Assembly (NCBI GenBank): GCA_028688905.1
Contig: JAQTXH010000003.1
Location: 124,001 to 188,000, forward strand
DNA from: Acidiphilium sp.
Lineage (GTDB): Bacteria > Pseudomonadota > Alphaproteobacteria > Acetobacterales > Acetobacteraceae
DNA length: 64,000 bases
Reading direction: 5' to 3'
How positions within the stretch are numbered: the first letter of the stretch is position 1; every line of letters begins with the position of its first letter. Shown here one piece after another: positions 34,721 to 42,874 of the stretch. Under the pieces are notes generated by a model that worked only from the letters and a program-made list of their open reading frames with translations, did not search any database and was not told where the DNA came from. A program made the translations under genes and the position numbers.

Positions 34721-35532
34721 TGGCCGCGGCAACCATCCTGATCGATCGCATCGGTTTCGCCTATACGGCGCGAAGCCCGCGCGTGCTCGACGATGTTTCG
34801 CTCACCATCGCTCCCGGCGCGATTACCGCACTTGTTGGGCGCTCCGGTTCGGGAAAATCATCCCTGCTCCACATCATCGCCGGCCTCGCGAAACCAAGTG
34901 CTGGGCAGATCGTGATCGACGGCGTCGCGGTCGATGGCCCGACGCCACGCGCGGTGATGATGTTCCAATCCCCGTCCCTCTATCCCTGGCTGACGGTGGC
35001 CGAAAACGTGGCCATCGGCTTGCGTTTCGCCGGACTGAAACACCCCGACATCGCCCGACGCGTCGCCGATACGCTGGCACTGGTTGGCCTGGAGGGCGCC
35101 GCGCGCAGCCGGGCAACCTCGATCTCGGGCGGTCAGGCCCAGCGCGCCGCGTTGGCGCGCGCCCTGGTGATGCAGCCCGACGTGCTGCTGCTCGATGAAC
35201 CTTTCGCGGCCCTCGATCTGTTCACCAGGCTCGACCTGCAACGCGACATCCGCGCCATCGCCAAGCGCTTCAACATCACCGTGGTGCTGGTCAGCCACGA
35301 CATTCCGGAGATCGCCCGCATGGCCGACCGCGCCGCCTTCCTTGCCGGCAGCCCGGCCCGCATCGTCACCGAAACCGCCATCAGCGAGGCCGCCCGCTGC
35401 GATGACGACGAAGCCTCCCGCGCTGAAATCGCCCGGCTGACCGCTCTCTATGAGCAGGTCAGCGGTGCCGCGACCCCACAACGCGCGCCAATCGTCCACA
35501 CAGCCGCCGCAACCCCGGCCTTCGCCCAATGA
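34720..35532 (+). CDS. ABC transporter ATP-binding protein (nitrate/sulfonate/cyanate type)
   Basis: 270 residues. Walker A GRSGSGKSS at 40-48, Q-loop MMFQSPSLYPWLTV, ABC signature SISGGQAQRAALARAL and Walker B VLLLDEPFAALD are all intact, with a switch His in LVSHDIPE. The sequence type is that of the NrtD/SsuB/TauB/CynD importers. It overlaps cynS (shared A of TGATG) and the permease (ATGA), forming one importer with the next two genes. Confidence 0.93.
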   Translation: MAAATILIDRIGFAYTARSPRVLDDVSLTIAPGAITALVGRSGSGKSSLLHIIAGLAKPSAGQIVIDGVAVDGPTPRAVMMFQSPSLYPWLTVAENVAIGLRFAGLKHPDIARRVADTLALVGLEGAARSRATSISGGQAQRAALARALVMQPDVLLLDEPFAALDLFTRLDLQRDIRAIAKRFNITVVLVSHDIPEIARMADRAAFLAGSPARIVTETAISEAARCDDDEASRAEIARLTALYEQVSGAATPQRAPIVHTAAATPAFAQ

Positions 35533-36341
35533 GCGTCACCGCGCTTGATACCACAACCTATCGCCGTGATCCGATGCAGGTTCTGCGCGACAAAATACCG
35601 ATGATCGCCGGTGTCGGCGTCCTGCTCGGCCTCTGGTGGTTCGGCGGCTTCCTGCTCCGCACCGATCCCGCGACCAAAGCCTTCGCCGGCTTCGCACCCG
35701 GCCCAGCCTTTGCGTCGCTGATCCATCTCGCATCAACCGGTGCCTTGGAAACCGCCGCCATTGCCAGCCTCGGCCGCGTTGCCGGCGGCCTTGCCATCGC
35801 CATCATCATCGGTGTGCCGGCCGGCATCGCGATCGGACGCATCCCGGTGTTGAAGCAGGCGACTTCGGTGCCATTCCAGTTCATGCGGATGATCAGCCCG
35901 CTCTCCTGGATGCCGATCGCCGTGCTGGTGTTTCCCGGCTGGAACGGGGCCATCGTGTTCCTGATTGTGATGGCCGCGGTCTGGCCGGTGATTTTCGCCA
36001 CAGCCAACGGCGTGTCGAAAATCGATCCCGCCTGGCTCAAAGTCGCCCGCAATCTGCGCGCCACCCCGCTGCAACGGCTGCGCGCCGTCATTCTGCCCGC
36101 CATCGCCCAGGACGTGATGACCGGAATCAGACTCGCCCTCGGCGTAGCCTGGATCGTGCTGGTGCCGGCGGAATATCTCGGCGTCTCGTCCGGCCTCGGC
36201 TACGCGATCAACGATGCGCGCGACACGCTGGACTATCCGCGTCTCGCCGCCATCGTGCTCACGATCGGGTTGCTCGGCTTCACGCTCGACAGTCTCTGCA
36301 ATCTGATCATCCGCCGCGTCGGATGGCAACGGGAAGGCTGA
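35529..36341 (+). CDS. ABC transporter permease (NrtB/SsuC/TauC family)
   Basis: 270-residue inner-membrane permease with six predicted helices. The BPD_transp_1 coupling region is NLRATPLQRLRAVILPAIAQDVMTGIRLALGVAWIVLVPAEYL, typical of nitrate/sulfonate/taurine importers. Its N-terminus (RDPMQVLRDKIPMIAGVGVLLGLWWFG) fits the family. Start is at the ATGA overlap with the ATPase; the substrate-binding protein follows 5 bp after the stop. Confidence 0.92.
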   Translation: MSVTALDTTTYRRDPMQVLRDKIPMIAGVGVLLGLWWFGGFLLRTDPATKAFAGFAPGPAFASLIHLASTGALETAAIASLGRVAGGLAIAIIIGVPAGIAIGRIPVLKQATSVPFQFMRMISPLSWMPIAVLVFPGWNGAIVFLIVMAAVWPVIFATANGVSKIDPAWLKVARNLRATPLQRLRAVILPAIAQDVMTGIRLALGVAWIVLVPAEYLGVSSGLGYAINDARDTLDYPRLAAIVLTIGLLGFTLDSLCNLIIRRVGWQREG

Positions 36342-36346
36342 ATTCT

Positions 36347-37579
36347 ATGTGCATCCAATGTGACACTCTGGCCCATGACCTATCGCATGGTTGCCGGTCG
36401 TGCGACGCGGTACCCGCGCGTGGCATTCCCCGCCGCCGCACTCTCGATTATCTGATGGCCGGCGGCCTCGCCGCCTGGCTCGCGACCCAACCCCGCATCG
36501 CCCAAGCCGCCGACGATGAAACCGTCCGCCTCGGTTACCTGCCGATCACCGACGCCACCGCCCTGCTGGTCGCCTACGCCAAAGGCTTCTTCAAGGACGA
36601 AGGGCTGAACGCCGAACGCCCGACCCTGATGCGCGCCTGGGCACCGATGGTCGAAGCGTTCGCTGCCGGAAAATTCAACCTCGTCCACCTGCTGGCACCT
36701 TTGCCGATCTGGATGCGCTACAACAACCATGTCAAGGTCAAGCAGATCGCCTGGGCGCATGTGAACGGATCGGCCATCACCGTCGGCCCGCATAGCAATA
36801 TCAATACTTTCGCCGATCTCGGCGGCAAACGCGTCGCCGTGCCATTCTGGTATTCGATCCACAACATCCTGCTCCAGCAGGCGCTCGCGAACGTCGGGAT
36901 CGAGCCGATCCTGACCGGTGCCAAACCCACCCAGAAACAATGCGCGCTCGAAGTGCTCGGGCCGCCCGACATGTTGCCCGCCCTCGCCGCCGGCAAGATC
37001 GATGCTTATGTCGTCGCCGAACCGTTCAACGCCATGGGCGAAGTTGCGCTGAACGCGCGCATCCTGCGTTTCACCGGCGACATGTGGGAAAACCACCCGT
37101 GCTGTGTCGCCTGCGTGCCGGAAGCGATGGTCACGAAAAATCCGGCCTGGACCCAGAAAGTCGCTAACGCTTTGGTCCGAGCTGAACACTATGCATCAGC
37201 CCACAAAATCGAAGTCGCCAAGCTGATCTCGCGCGATGGCGAGGGCTTCCTGCCGATGCCGGCAAAAGTCGTGGAACGGGCGATGGCCCTTTATGCGAAT
37301 AATCCCGCCTATCTCAAGGATGGCGCGATCCAGCACCAAGGCTGGCACGACCAGCGGATCGATTTCAAGCCCTACCCCTACGCGTCGGCGATGACCCTGA
37401 TCGTCAACGGGCTGAAAACTACCAAGGTCGCCGGCAATGCCGATTTTCTGGCCAAGCTTGATCCCGCTTTTGTTCAGAATGATCTGGTCGATGAGCGTTT
37501 CGTTTCCGCTGCGCTCGCAAAATACCCACCAGCGGGCGGTCCGGAGTCGACGACCCGCACCGAAGTGATAACGATCTGA
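36347..37579 (+). CDS. ABC transporter substrate-binding protein (NrtA/SsuA-like), Tat-exported
   Basis: 410 residues. The mature part (DDETVRLGYLPITDATALLVAYAKGFFKDEGL, FNLVHLLAPLPIWM, GKRVAVPFWYSIHNILL, AGKIDAYVVAEPFNA) is a periplasmic NMT1/nitrate-sulfonate-type binding protein. The leader is unusual: CxxC (C2, C5) and CxxC (C16, C19) precede an RRR motif at 29-31 and a hydrophobic core ending in AQA near residue 54. Twin-arginine export is likely. The start at 36347 is the only ATG that retains the RR motif. It completes the importer encoded with cyanase. Confidence 0.88.
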   Translation: MCIQCDTLAHDLSHGCRSCDAVPARGIPRRRTLDYLMAGGLAAWLATQPRIAQAADDETVRLGYLPITDATALLVAYAKGFFKDEGLNAERPTLMRAWAPMVEAFAAGKFNLVHLLAPLPIWMRYNNHVKVKQIAWAHVNGSAITVGPHSNINTFADLGGKRVAVPFWYSIHNILLQQALANVGIEPILTGAKPTQKQCALEVLGPPDMLPALAAGKIDAYVVAEPFNAMGEVALNARILRFTGDMWENHPCCVACVPEAMVTKNPAWTQKVANALVRAEHYASAHKIEVAKLISRDGEGFLPMPAKVVERAMALYANNPAYLKDGAIQHQGWHDQRIDFKPYPYASAMTLIVNGLKTTKVAGNADFLAKLDPAFVQNDLVDERFVSAALAKYPPAGGPESTTRTEVITI

Positions 37580-37822
37580 TCAATCACGGGCGCTCGGAAG
37601 ACAAATTCCACCCTCCGATTGGTCCGCCCTACTTGCGCCAAAAAATGAGAACGATGCGCGATGTTGATGCGAATAGCAGAAAAATGGTGCTCGTGGCGGC
37701 AGGCCTGACGAAATTGTCGATCGTCCACGAGCACCTGCTATTCCGGCGCGGTTGTCCTCGGCGCGTCTGCCCGGTTATCCGCGGCTCAAATTATGCCGTG
37801 GGTTCGTTGCCTGCCGCCCTCG

Positions 37823-37860
37823 GTCGAAATTCGACCCATCGTTTCGAGTCGAAATTCGAC
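37823..37860. promoter_or_regulatory. two direct copies of a 13-bp palindrome
   Basis: GTCGAAATTCGAC occurs at 37823-37835 and again at 37848-37860, 25 bp apart centre to centre. Each copy is a perfect 6-bp inverted repeat around one base. Paired symmetric sites suggest cooperative binding by a dimeric regulator. Confidence 0.6.
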
Positions 37861-37908
37861 CTGTCTTTCCTAATAACGTTTGTTTACACCAATCAGGGCG
37901 ATTTTGTA

Positions 37909-37924
37909 TGTGATCTAAATCACA
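37909..37924. promoter_or_regulatory. CRP/FNR-type box upstream of the E1-like gene
   Basis: TGTGA-TCTAAA-TCACA is a perfect match to the CRP consensus TGTGA-N6-TCACA; the core TGAT-N4-ATCA also fits the FNR/FixK subgroup half sites. It lies 116 bp upstream of the ATG at 38040, a position suited to activation. Confidence 0.65.
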
Positions 37925-38039
37925 CTATTATCGCTTTTGGCATCGTTGGGTTGTCTCCCGCGAAAAAAAATGGTCTCCCCTTCGCTTCGCGCTATAGAAA
38001 TAGAATAGGCTTGGAGTCAGGCCTGGAATAGGGATTCGA

Positions 38040-40424
38040 ATGGATAAGCTTGTCGCCGGCACCCGGCTTGACGCCAGCAAATCGACCCCTGCCGTCGATT
38101 ATGCGGCGCTGCGTCAGGTCGAGCGCAAGCTGCTGTGGCTGTCGGCGTGGATGATCCACCACGCCAACCACATCCGCCCGAATCGTGATGGGCTGAAAGT
38201 GGGCGGTCATCAGGCGTCTTGCGCCTCGGTGGTGTCGATCATGACCGCGCTGTATTTTCAGGTGTTGCGCCCGCAGGACCGGGTCGCGGTCAAGCCACAT
38301 GCCGGGCCGGTGCTGCACGCGATCAACTATCTGTTCGGCCGCCAGACCGTGCCGATGATGGAGGGTCTGCGCCAGCTGGGTGGTGCCCAGGCCTATCCAT
38401 CGCGCGTCAAGGACGGTGCCGAGATCGATTTTTCCACCGGCTCGGTCGGACTCGGCGTCGCCCTCACCTCGTTTGCCGGACTGATTCAGGATTATCTGCG
38501 TGCGCACGACATGGTTCCGGCAAATCGTCCCCCCTCCCGTCACATCGCGATCGCGGGCGATGCCGAGTTGGACGAAGGCAATATCTACGAAGCCCTGCTC
38601 GAGGGCTGGAAACACGACGTGCGGGACGTGTGGTGGGTGGTCGATTACAACCGCCAGAGCCTTGATAGCGTGATGCCGGACCGGCTGTTCGGCCGGTTCG
38701 AAGGCCTGTTCCGCGACATGGGCTGGAATGTGATGAGCCTGAAATATGGCAAGTCGCTGGAAGCCGCGTTCCGCCAACCCGGCGGGTCGGCACTGCGCGC
38801 CTGGATCGACGATTGCCCGAACTCATTGTATTCCGCGCTGACGTTTCAGGGCGGCGCTGCTTGGCGGCAGGCGTTGCTGGCGGATTTGGGGCGGTCGCGC
38901 GGGGTACGCGCGATCATCGACCCGGTTTCAGATGATGCACTGGCGGTGCTGATGACCAATCTGGCCGGGCATGACCTGCCAACCCTGATCGAGTCCTTCA
39001 CCGAAGCCGCCCGTTCCGATCAGCCGACCTGCTTCCTTGCCTACACCACAAAAGGGTCCGGCCTGCCGTTCGCCGGGCACAAGGACAATCATTCCGGATT
39101 GATGAATGCCGAGCAGATGGACGCGTTTCGCGCCAGCATGCAGATCCGCGAGGGCCATGAGTGGGACGCGTTCGAGGGCATCGCCGAACCCGAACGGCTG
39201 CGCCATTTCATCGCCTCGGTGCCATTCGCCACGCCGCTGACCCCGGCCGGGCGCAATCTCGACGCGCCGATGATCGCGGTTCCCGCGACCCTGCCGCACG
39301 CGAGCTACGCCGGGCGCAAAATGTCCACCCAGGGCGGGTTCGGCGAGAGCCTGTCGGAAATCGGGCGCGGCCAGGGCGAATGCGCGGAACTTGCCCGCCA
39401 CATCGTGACGATGAGCCCGGACGTGACGGTTTCGACCAATCTCGGTCCCTGGGTCAACCGGCGCGGCGTGTTCGACCGGCACACCCGCAACGACGTGTTC
39501 CGTGATTCCAAACTGGCGTCGGCGCAGCGCTGGGGCATGAGTCCGGAGGGCCAGCATATTGAACTTGGCATCGCCGAGCAGAATTTGTTTCTGCTGCTCA
39601 CCGCTGCCGGCCTCGCGGCCCCAATGCAGGGGGCGCGGCTGCTGCCAATCGGGACGGTATATGACCCGTTCGTCAACCGTGGTCACGACGCATTGGTTTA
39701 TGGCTGCTATCAGGACGCCCGGTTCATGCTGATCGCAACCCCCTCCGGCATCACCCTCGCCCCGGAAGGCGGCCAGCATCAATCGACCAACACGCCACTG
39801 CTCGGCATGGTGCAGGACCGGATCGCCGCGTTCGAACCCGCCTATTGCGACGAATTCCAGATCCTGTTCCGTCACGGGTTCGACTGGATGCAGCGACCCG
39901 AAGGCTCGTCGGTCTGGTTTCGCCTCTCGACCCGGTTGCTCGATCAACCCCACCGCACGATCGACCCCGCGGCGGTCATCGCGGGGGCGCACTGGATCAA
40001 GCCGCCTGCCGAAGGCGCGCGCATCGCCATTCTGTATCAAGGCGCGGTCGCCCCTGAAGCCGAAGCCGCATATGCGGCGCTGCTCGAAGATGAACCCACC
40101 GCCGGACTGATGGCGATCACCAGCCCGGACCGCCTGTTCGCCGACTGGCGGGCGGCGCAGCGGGCACGGCAAAACGGCGAAGCAGCTCCTTATTCTCACA
40201 TTGAGGTTATGTTGGCCCCTCTCGCCCGCGCTGCCAGTCTGGTCACCGTGCTCGACGGCCACCCCAGCACCCACGCCTGGCTTGGCGGCGTGCGAGGACA
40301 GCGGATTTATACCCTGGGACCGGACCACTTCGGCCAGTCCGGCGACATCCCCGATCTGTATCACGCCTATGGGATCGATGAAGACGCCATTTTGAACGCC
40401 TGCGCCGCCGCCCTGCTGGGGTGA
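38040..40424 (+). CDS. homodimeric-type 2-oxoacid (pyruvate) dehydrogenase E1-like protein
   Basis: 794 residues, thiamine-diphosphate enzyme with the AceE-type single-chain layout. The N-terminal transketolase half has GGHQASCASVVSIMTALYF and the ThDP/Mg motif GDAELDEGNIYEAL...WWVVDYNRQS. The middle half has HIELGIAEQNLFLLLTAAGLA, and there is a C-terminal regulatory domain. E. coli AceE is about 890 residues; this length fits the MdeB/AceE-like group, some members of which act on 2-ketobutyrate. No E2 or E3 genes are adjacent, so it may decarboxylate a 2-oxoacid alone or use an E2 from elsewhere. A CRP-type box lies upstream. A 13-bp direct repeat spans the stop. Confidence 0.78.
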   Translation: MDKLVAGTRLDASKSTPAVDYAALRQVERKLLWLSAWMIHHANHIRPNRDGLKVGGHQASCASVVSIMTALYFQVLRPQDRVAVKPHAGPVLHAINYLFGRQTVPMMEGLRQLGGAQAYPSRVKDGAEIDFSTGSVGLGVALTSFAGLIQDYLRAHDMVPANRPPSRHIAIAGDAELDEGNIYEALLEGWKHDVRDVWWVVDYNRQSLDSVMPDRLFGRFEGLFRDMGWNVMSLKYGKSLEAAFRQPGGSALRAWIDDCPNSLYSALTFQGGAAWRQALLADLGRSRGVRAIIDPVSDDALAVLMTNLAGHDLPTLIESFTEAARSDQPTCFLAYTTKGSGLPFAGHKDNHSGLMNAEQMDAFRASMQIREGHEWDAFEGIAEPERLRHFIASVPFATPLTPAGRNLDAPMIAVPATLPHASYAGRKMSTQGGFGESLSEIGRGQGECAELARHIVTMSPDVTVSTNLGPWVNRRGVFDRHTRNDVFRDSKLASAQRWGMSPEGQHIELGIAEQNLFLLLTAAGLAAPMQGARLLPIGTVYDPFVNRGHDALVYGCYQDARFMLIATPSGITLAPEGGQHQSTNTPLLGMVQDRIAAFEPAYCDEFQILFRHGFDWMQRPEGSSVWFRLSTRLLDQPHRTIDPAAVIAGAHWIKPPAEGARIAILYQGAVAPEAEAAYAALLEDEPTAGLMAITSPDRLFADWRAAQRARQNGEAAPYSHIEVMLAPLARAASLVTVLDGHPSTHAWLGGVRGQRIYTLGPDHFGQSGDIPDLYHAYGIDEDAILNACAAALLG

Positions 40425-40441
40425 ATAACTGGGGTGAGTAA
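40416..40441. repeat. 13-bp direct repeat at the E1-like stop codon
   Basis: CTGGGGTGAATAA is followed immediately by CTGGGGTGAGTAA. The first copy contains the natural stop (TGA at 40422-40424). It looks like a recent local duplication. Confidence 0.8.
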
Positions 40442-40488
40442 ACGGACCCTGTGGTGCCGGACGCTGATGAAATCGCTCGCAAAAATTG

Positions 40489-40528
40489 CGATAGAGCCTG
40501 TTCGTCCTCAAACGACCACGCTCTATCG
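40489..40528. terminator. stem-loop between convergent E1-like and hpf genes
   Basis: CGATAGAGC pairs with GCTCTATCG (9 bp, perfect) across a 22-base loop that itself has a small CGT/ACG pairing. It lies midway in the 154-bp gap between two convergent genes and may end transcription in both directions. There is no clear T run. Confidence 0.5.
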
Positions 40529-40578
40529 GTATGACCTGCCGCAATCGTGGCGATCTCAACAAGCCGGGCGGGTTCGAT

Positions 40579-41220
40579 TCAGGCTGCCGTCGTGCTGTCG
40601 ATCCAGCCAATGTTGCCGTCGCTGCGGCGATAAACCACGTTGAGCGCGCGGTTGGCCGAATTGCGAAACATCAGCGCCGGTTGATCGGCCAGATCCATCC
40701 GCATCACGGCCTCGCTGACCGAGAGAAACGCGATCTCGGTGAGGGATTCCGCAATGATGGCGGCATTTGGTCCGGTGTCCGGCCCCAAAATTGGCTCCGT
40801 AGTGGGACCAGGGGCTGCTTCGTGCGCGGCCCCGTTCGGGGCGGGGGTATCCTCGCGGTCATAAACCTCCTCCAATACATACTGGCGGGCGGCTTCCGGG
40901 CGTTCCCGCCCGGCGATTTCACGGGCGTGTTCGTTCACCCGGCGGCGATAACGGCGCAAGCGCTTGGCGATGTGCTCGGCGGCGTCGTCGAACGCGGCGT
41001 GGGCGTCTGCCGCCTCGCCTTCGCCGCGCAAGGTCAGGCCACGCCCGGCGTGGACGTTGATATCGCAGGTGAAAAAGCTTCGAGCACGGCTGAAGGTGAC
41101 GTTGGCTTCAAGCGCGTGGTCGAAATATTTGGTCGAAATGAGGCCCAAGTGGTTAGCGACATGGACGCGCAGTGCGTCTGACAGATCAACTTGTTTGCCG
41201 GAGACCGTGATTTGCATCAC
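40579..41220 (-). CDS. hpf: long-form ribosome hibernation promoting factor
   Basis: 213 residues. The N-terminal S30AE domain (MQITVSGKQVDLSDALRVHVANHL, then DINVHAGRG and an RLRRYRRR helix) binds the 30S subunit. The C-terminal domain (FLSVSEAVMRMDLADQPALMFRNSANRALNVVYRRSDGNIGWID) mediates 70S dimerisation in long-form HPFs. The Ala/Pro-rich linker is normal. It lies 48 bp downstream of rpoN on the same strand, the usual rpoN-hpf order. Either of the first two Met codons can be the start. Confidence 0.93.
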   Translation of the reverse strand: MMQITVSGKQVDLSDALRVHVANHLGLISTKYFDHALEANVTFSRARSFFTCDINVHAGRGLTLRGEGEAADAHAAFDDAAEHIAKRLRRYRRRVNEHAREIAGRERPEAARQYVLEEVYDREDTPAPNGAAHEAAPGPTTEPILGPDTGPNAAIIAESLTEIAFLSVSEAVMRMDLADQPALMFRNSANRALNVVYRRSDGNIGWIDSTTAA

Positions 41221-41268
41221 CAGGATCCTTTTTGTTAGCGCGTGTTGCCGGCTCGTGATCCGGCCGGG

Positions 41269-42750
41269 TCAGGGCTCGACTGAGAGGCCCTTGTCCCGCT
41301 TGCGCTGCGCCGAGCCGGGAATGCGCATCGCCTCGCGGTATTTGGCCACAGTTCGGCGCGCGATGTCTATGCCTTCCTTTTGTAACAATTTGGCCAGGGC
41401 GTCGTCGGACAGCACGATATGAGGAGGTTCGGCGTCGATCAGGACCGCAATCCGGTGGCGCACCGCTTCCGCACTGTGGCTTTCACCGTTGGCACCGGCC
41501 AAAGCGGTGGTGAAAAAGAACTTCATCTCAAAAGTGCCGCGCGGGGTCGCGATCACTTTGTTGGACGTGACCCGGCTGACCGTGCTTTCGTGGATTTCGA
41601 GGGCGGTGGCGACCTCGCGCAGGGTGAGCGGTTTGAGAAACCCGATGCCGAAACGAAAAAATCCGTCCTGATGCTGCACAATCTCGCCGGCGACCCGCAA
41701 AATGGTATCGGCGCGCGATTCCAGGGCGCGGATCAGCCAGTTGGCACTCTGGATCCGGTCGGACAGGAATTGTTTGGTCTCGCGGGAGGCCTTGGCAGCC
41801 ATGCGGGCGTGAAAACCCCGCCGGATCAGCACGCGCGGCATGGTTTCCGGGTTGAGTTCCAGCATGTAATCGCCGTCCGGGCCGGGGCGCATCAGCACGT
41901 CGGGGATCAGCGGGGTGATCGGGCCGGTGTCAAACCCGGCACCGGGCTTGGGGTTGAGGCGCTTGAGTTCGGCGATCATGTCGCGCAAATCTTCGGCATC
42001 GACGCCGCAGATTTCCATCAAGCCCCGGTGATCGCGCCGGGCCAGCAGATCGAGATTGGCAAGCAGCGCTGCCATGGCGGGATCGAGCCGGTTGCGTTCG
42101 GCAAGCTGAGCGGCGAGGCATTCCACCAGATCGCGCGCGAAAATGCCGGTGGGATCGAAGTGAAGCATGGTCTGGCGGACGGCTTCGAGCGCCTCGATGG
42201 GAATGCCGAGAACTGCGGCGATGGTTTCAGGCGGATCGACCAGGCGGCCCGCAGGGTCGAGCGCCATTAGCAGAGTGGCAGCAATGCGACGCTGGGCGAC
42301 ATCGTGGAAGGCGAGCCTGATCTGTTGTTCCAGATGTTCGCGCAGATCCGGCGGTCGGTCGGCGATCTGGCCGATCCAGTCTTCGTCTTCGAAGCCCATG
42401 CCGCCATCGCGGTCGCCATCGGCGGCAGTGCCGGCATCGTAGACATTGGAAAAATCGGCATCGAGCGGTGCCTGGGCGGCGGAGTCAGTCTCGGCCGCGG
42501 CCCGATCACTGCTTTGCGGGGGTAGCGGCAGATCCGTCAGGGGTGTTTCATCCTGCGGAGTCGTCGTCGGCGCGGGGGGGGCGATTTCAGCGTCATCCCG
42601 CTCGATCAGCGGGTTTTTCAGCAATTCATCCTCGATGAATTGATTGACCTCGGTATTGGTAAACTGCAACAATTGGATGGCCTGCCGCAATTGCGGCGTC
42701 ATCACCAACGATTGGGTTTGCCTTAAATCAAGCCGCGGTCCCAGTGACAT
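41269..42750 (-). CDS. rpoN: RNA polymerase sigma-54 factor
   Basis: 493 residues. Region I is glutamine/leucine-rich (RLDLRQTQSLVMTPQLRQAIQLLQ), followed by an acidic region II. Region III contains the core-binding and HTH parts (TLREVATALEIHESTVSRVTSNK) and the C-terminal RpoN box ARRTVAKYRE near 464-473. It directs transcription from GG-N10-GC promoters with AAA+ activators. Three such promoters are visible in this window. No sigma-54 activator gene is present here. Confidence 0.96.
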   Translation of the reverse strand: MSLGPRLDLRQTQSLVMTPQLRQAIQLLQFTNTEVNQFIEDELLKNPLIERDDAEIAPPAPTTTPQDETPLTDLPLPPQSSDRAAAETDSAAQAPLDADFSNVYDAGTAADGDRDGGMGFEDEDWIGQIADRPPDLREHLEQQIRLAFHDVAQRRIAATLLMALDPAGRLVDPPETIAAVLGIPIEALEAVRQTMLHFDPTGIFARDLVECLAAQLAERNRLDPAMAALLANLDLLARRDHRGLMEICGVDAEDLRDMIAELKRLNPKPGAGFDTGPITPLIPDVLMRPGPDGDYMLELNPETMPRVLIRRGFHARMAAKASRETKQFLSDRIQSANWLIRALESRADTILRVAGEIVQHQDGFFRFGIGFLKPLTLREVATALEIHESTVSRVTSNKVIATPRGTFEMKFFFTTALAGANGESHSAEAVRHRIAVLIDAEPPHIVLSDDALAKLLQKEGIDIARRTVAKYREAMRIPGSAQRKRDKGLSVEP

Positions 42751-42874
42751 GCATGGATCATACCAACATCCGTAAGGCTTTGGAATATCTTGGTCGGATA
42801 AAATGGTGCAATTTTTGCATAGTCGGTGGTGTTTATTTTCACAAATTGTTGTGGTGTTTATTTATACAATCTGA

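Larger units (their letters stand above)
37580..38039. other. 460-bp regulatory intergenic region upstream of the E1-like gene
   Basis: No convincing gene; the one long ORF (37633-38031) lacks a ribosome site and any recognisable family. The region holds a pair of 13-bp palindromes (37823 and 37848) and a perfect CRP-type box (37909-37924), then an AT-rich stretch with TATAGA near 37993 that could be a -10 element. It separates the cyanase/ABC operon from the E1-like gene. Confidence 0.7.

Noticed and set aside
34082-34732. 216-residue minus-strand frame opposite cyanase
   Set aside because: Shadow of cynS that also runs through the palindromic element; no motifs.
37633-38031. 132-codon ORF upstream of the E1-like gene
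   Set aside because: No ribosome site, no family resemblance, and it spans the CRP box and palindromes, so a regulatory region is the better reading.
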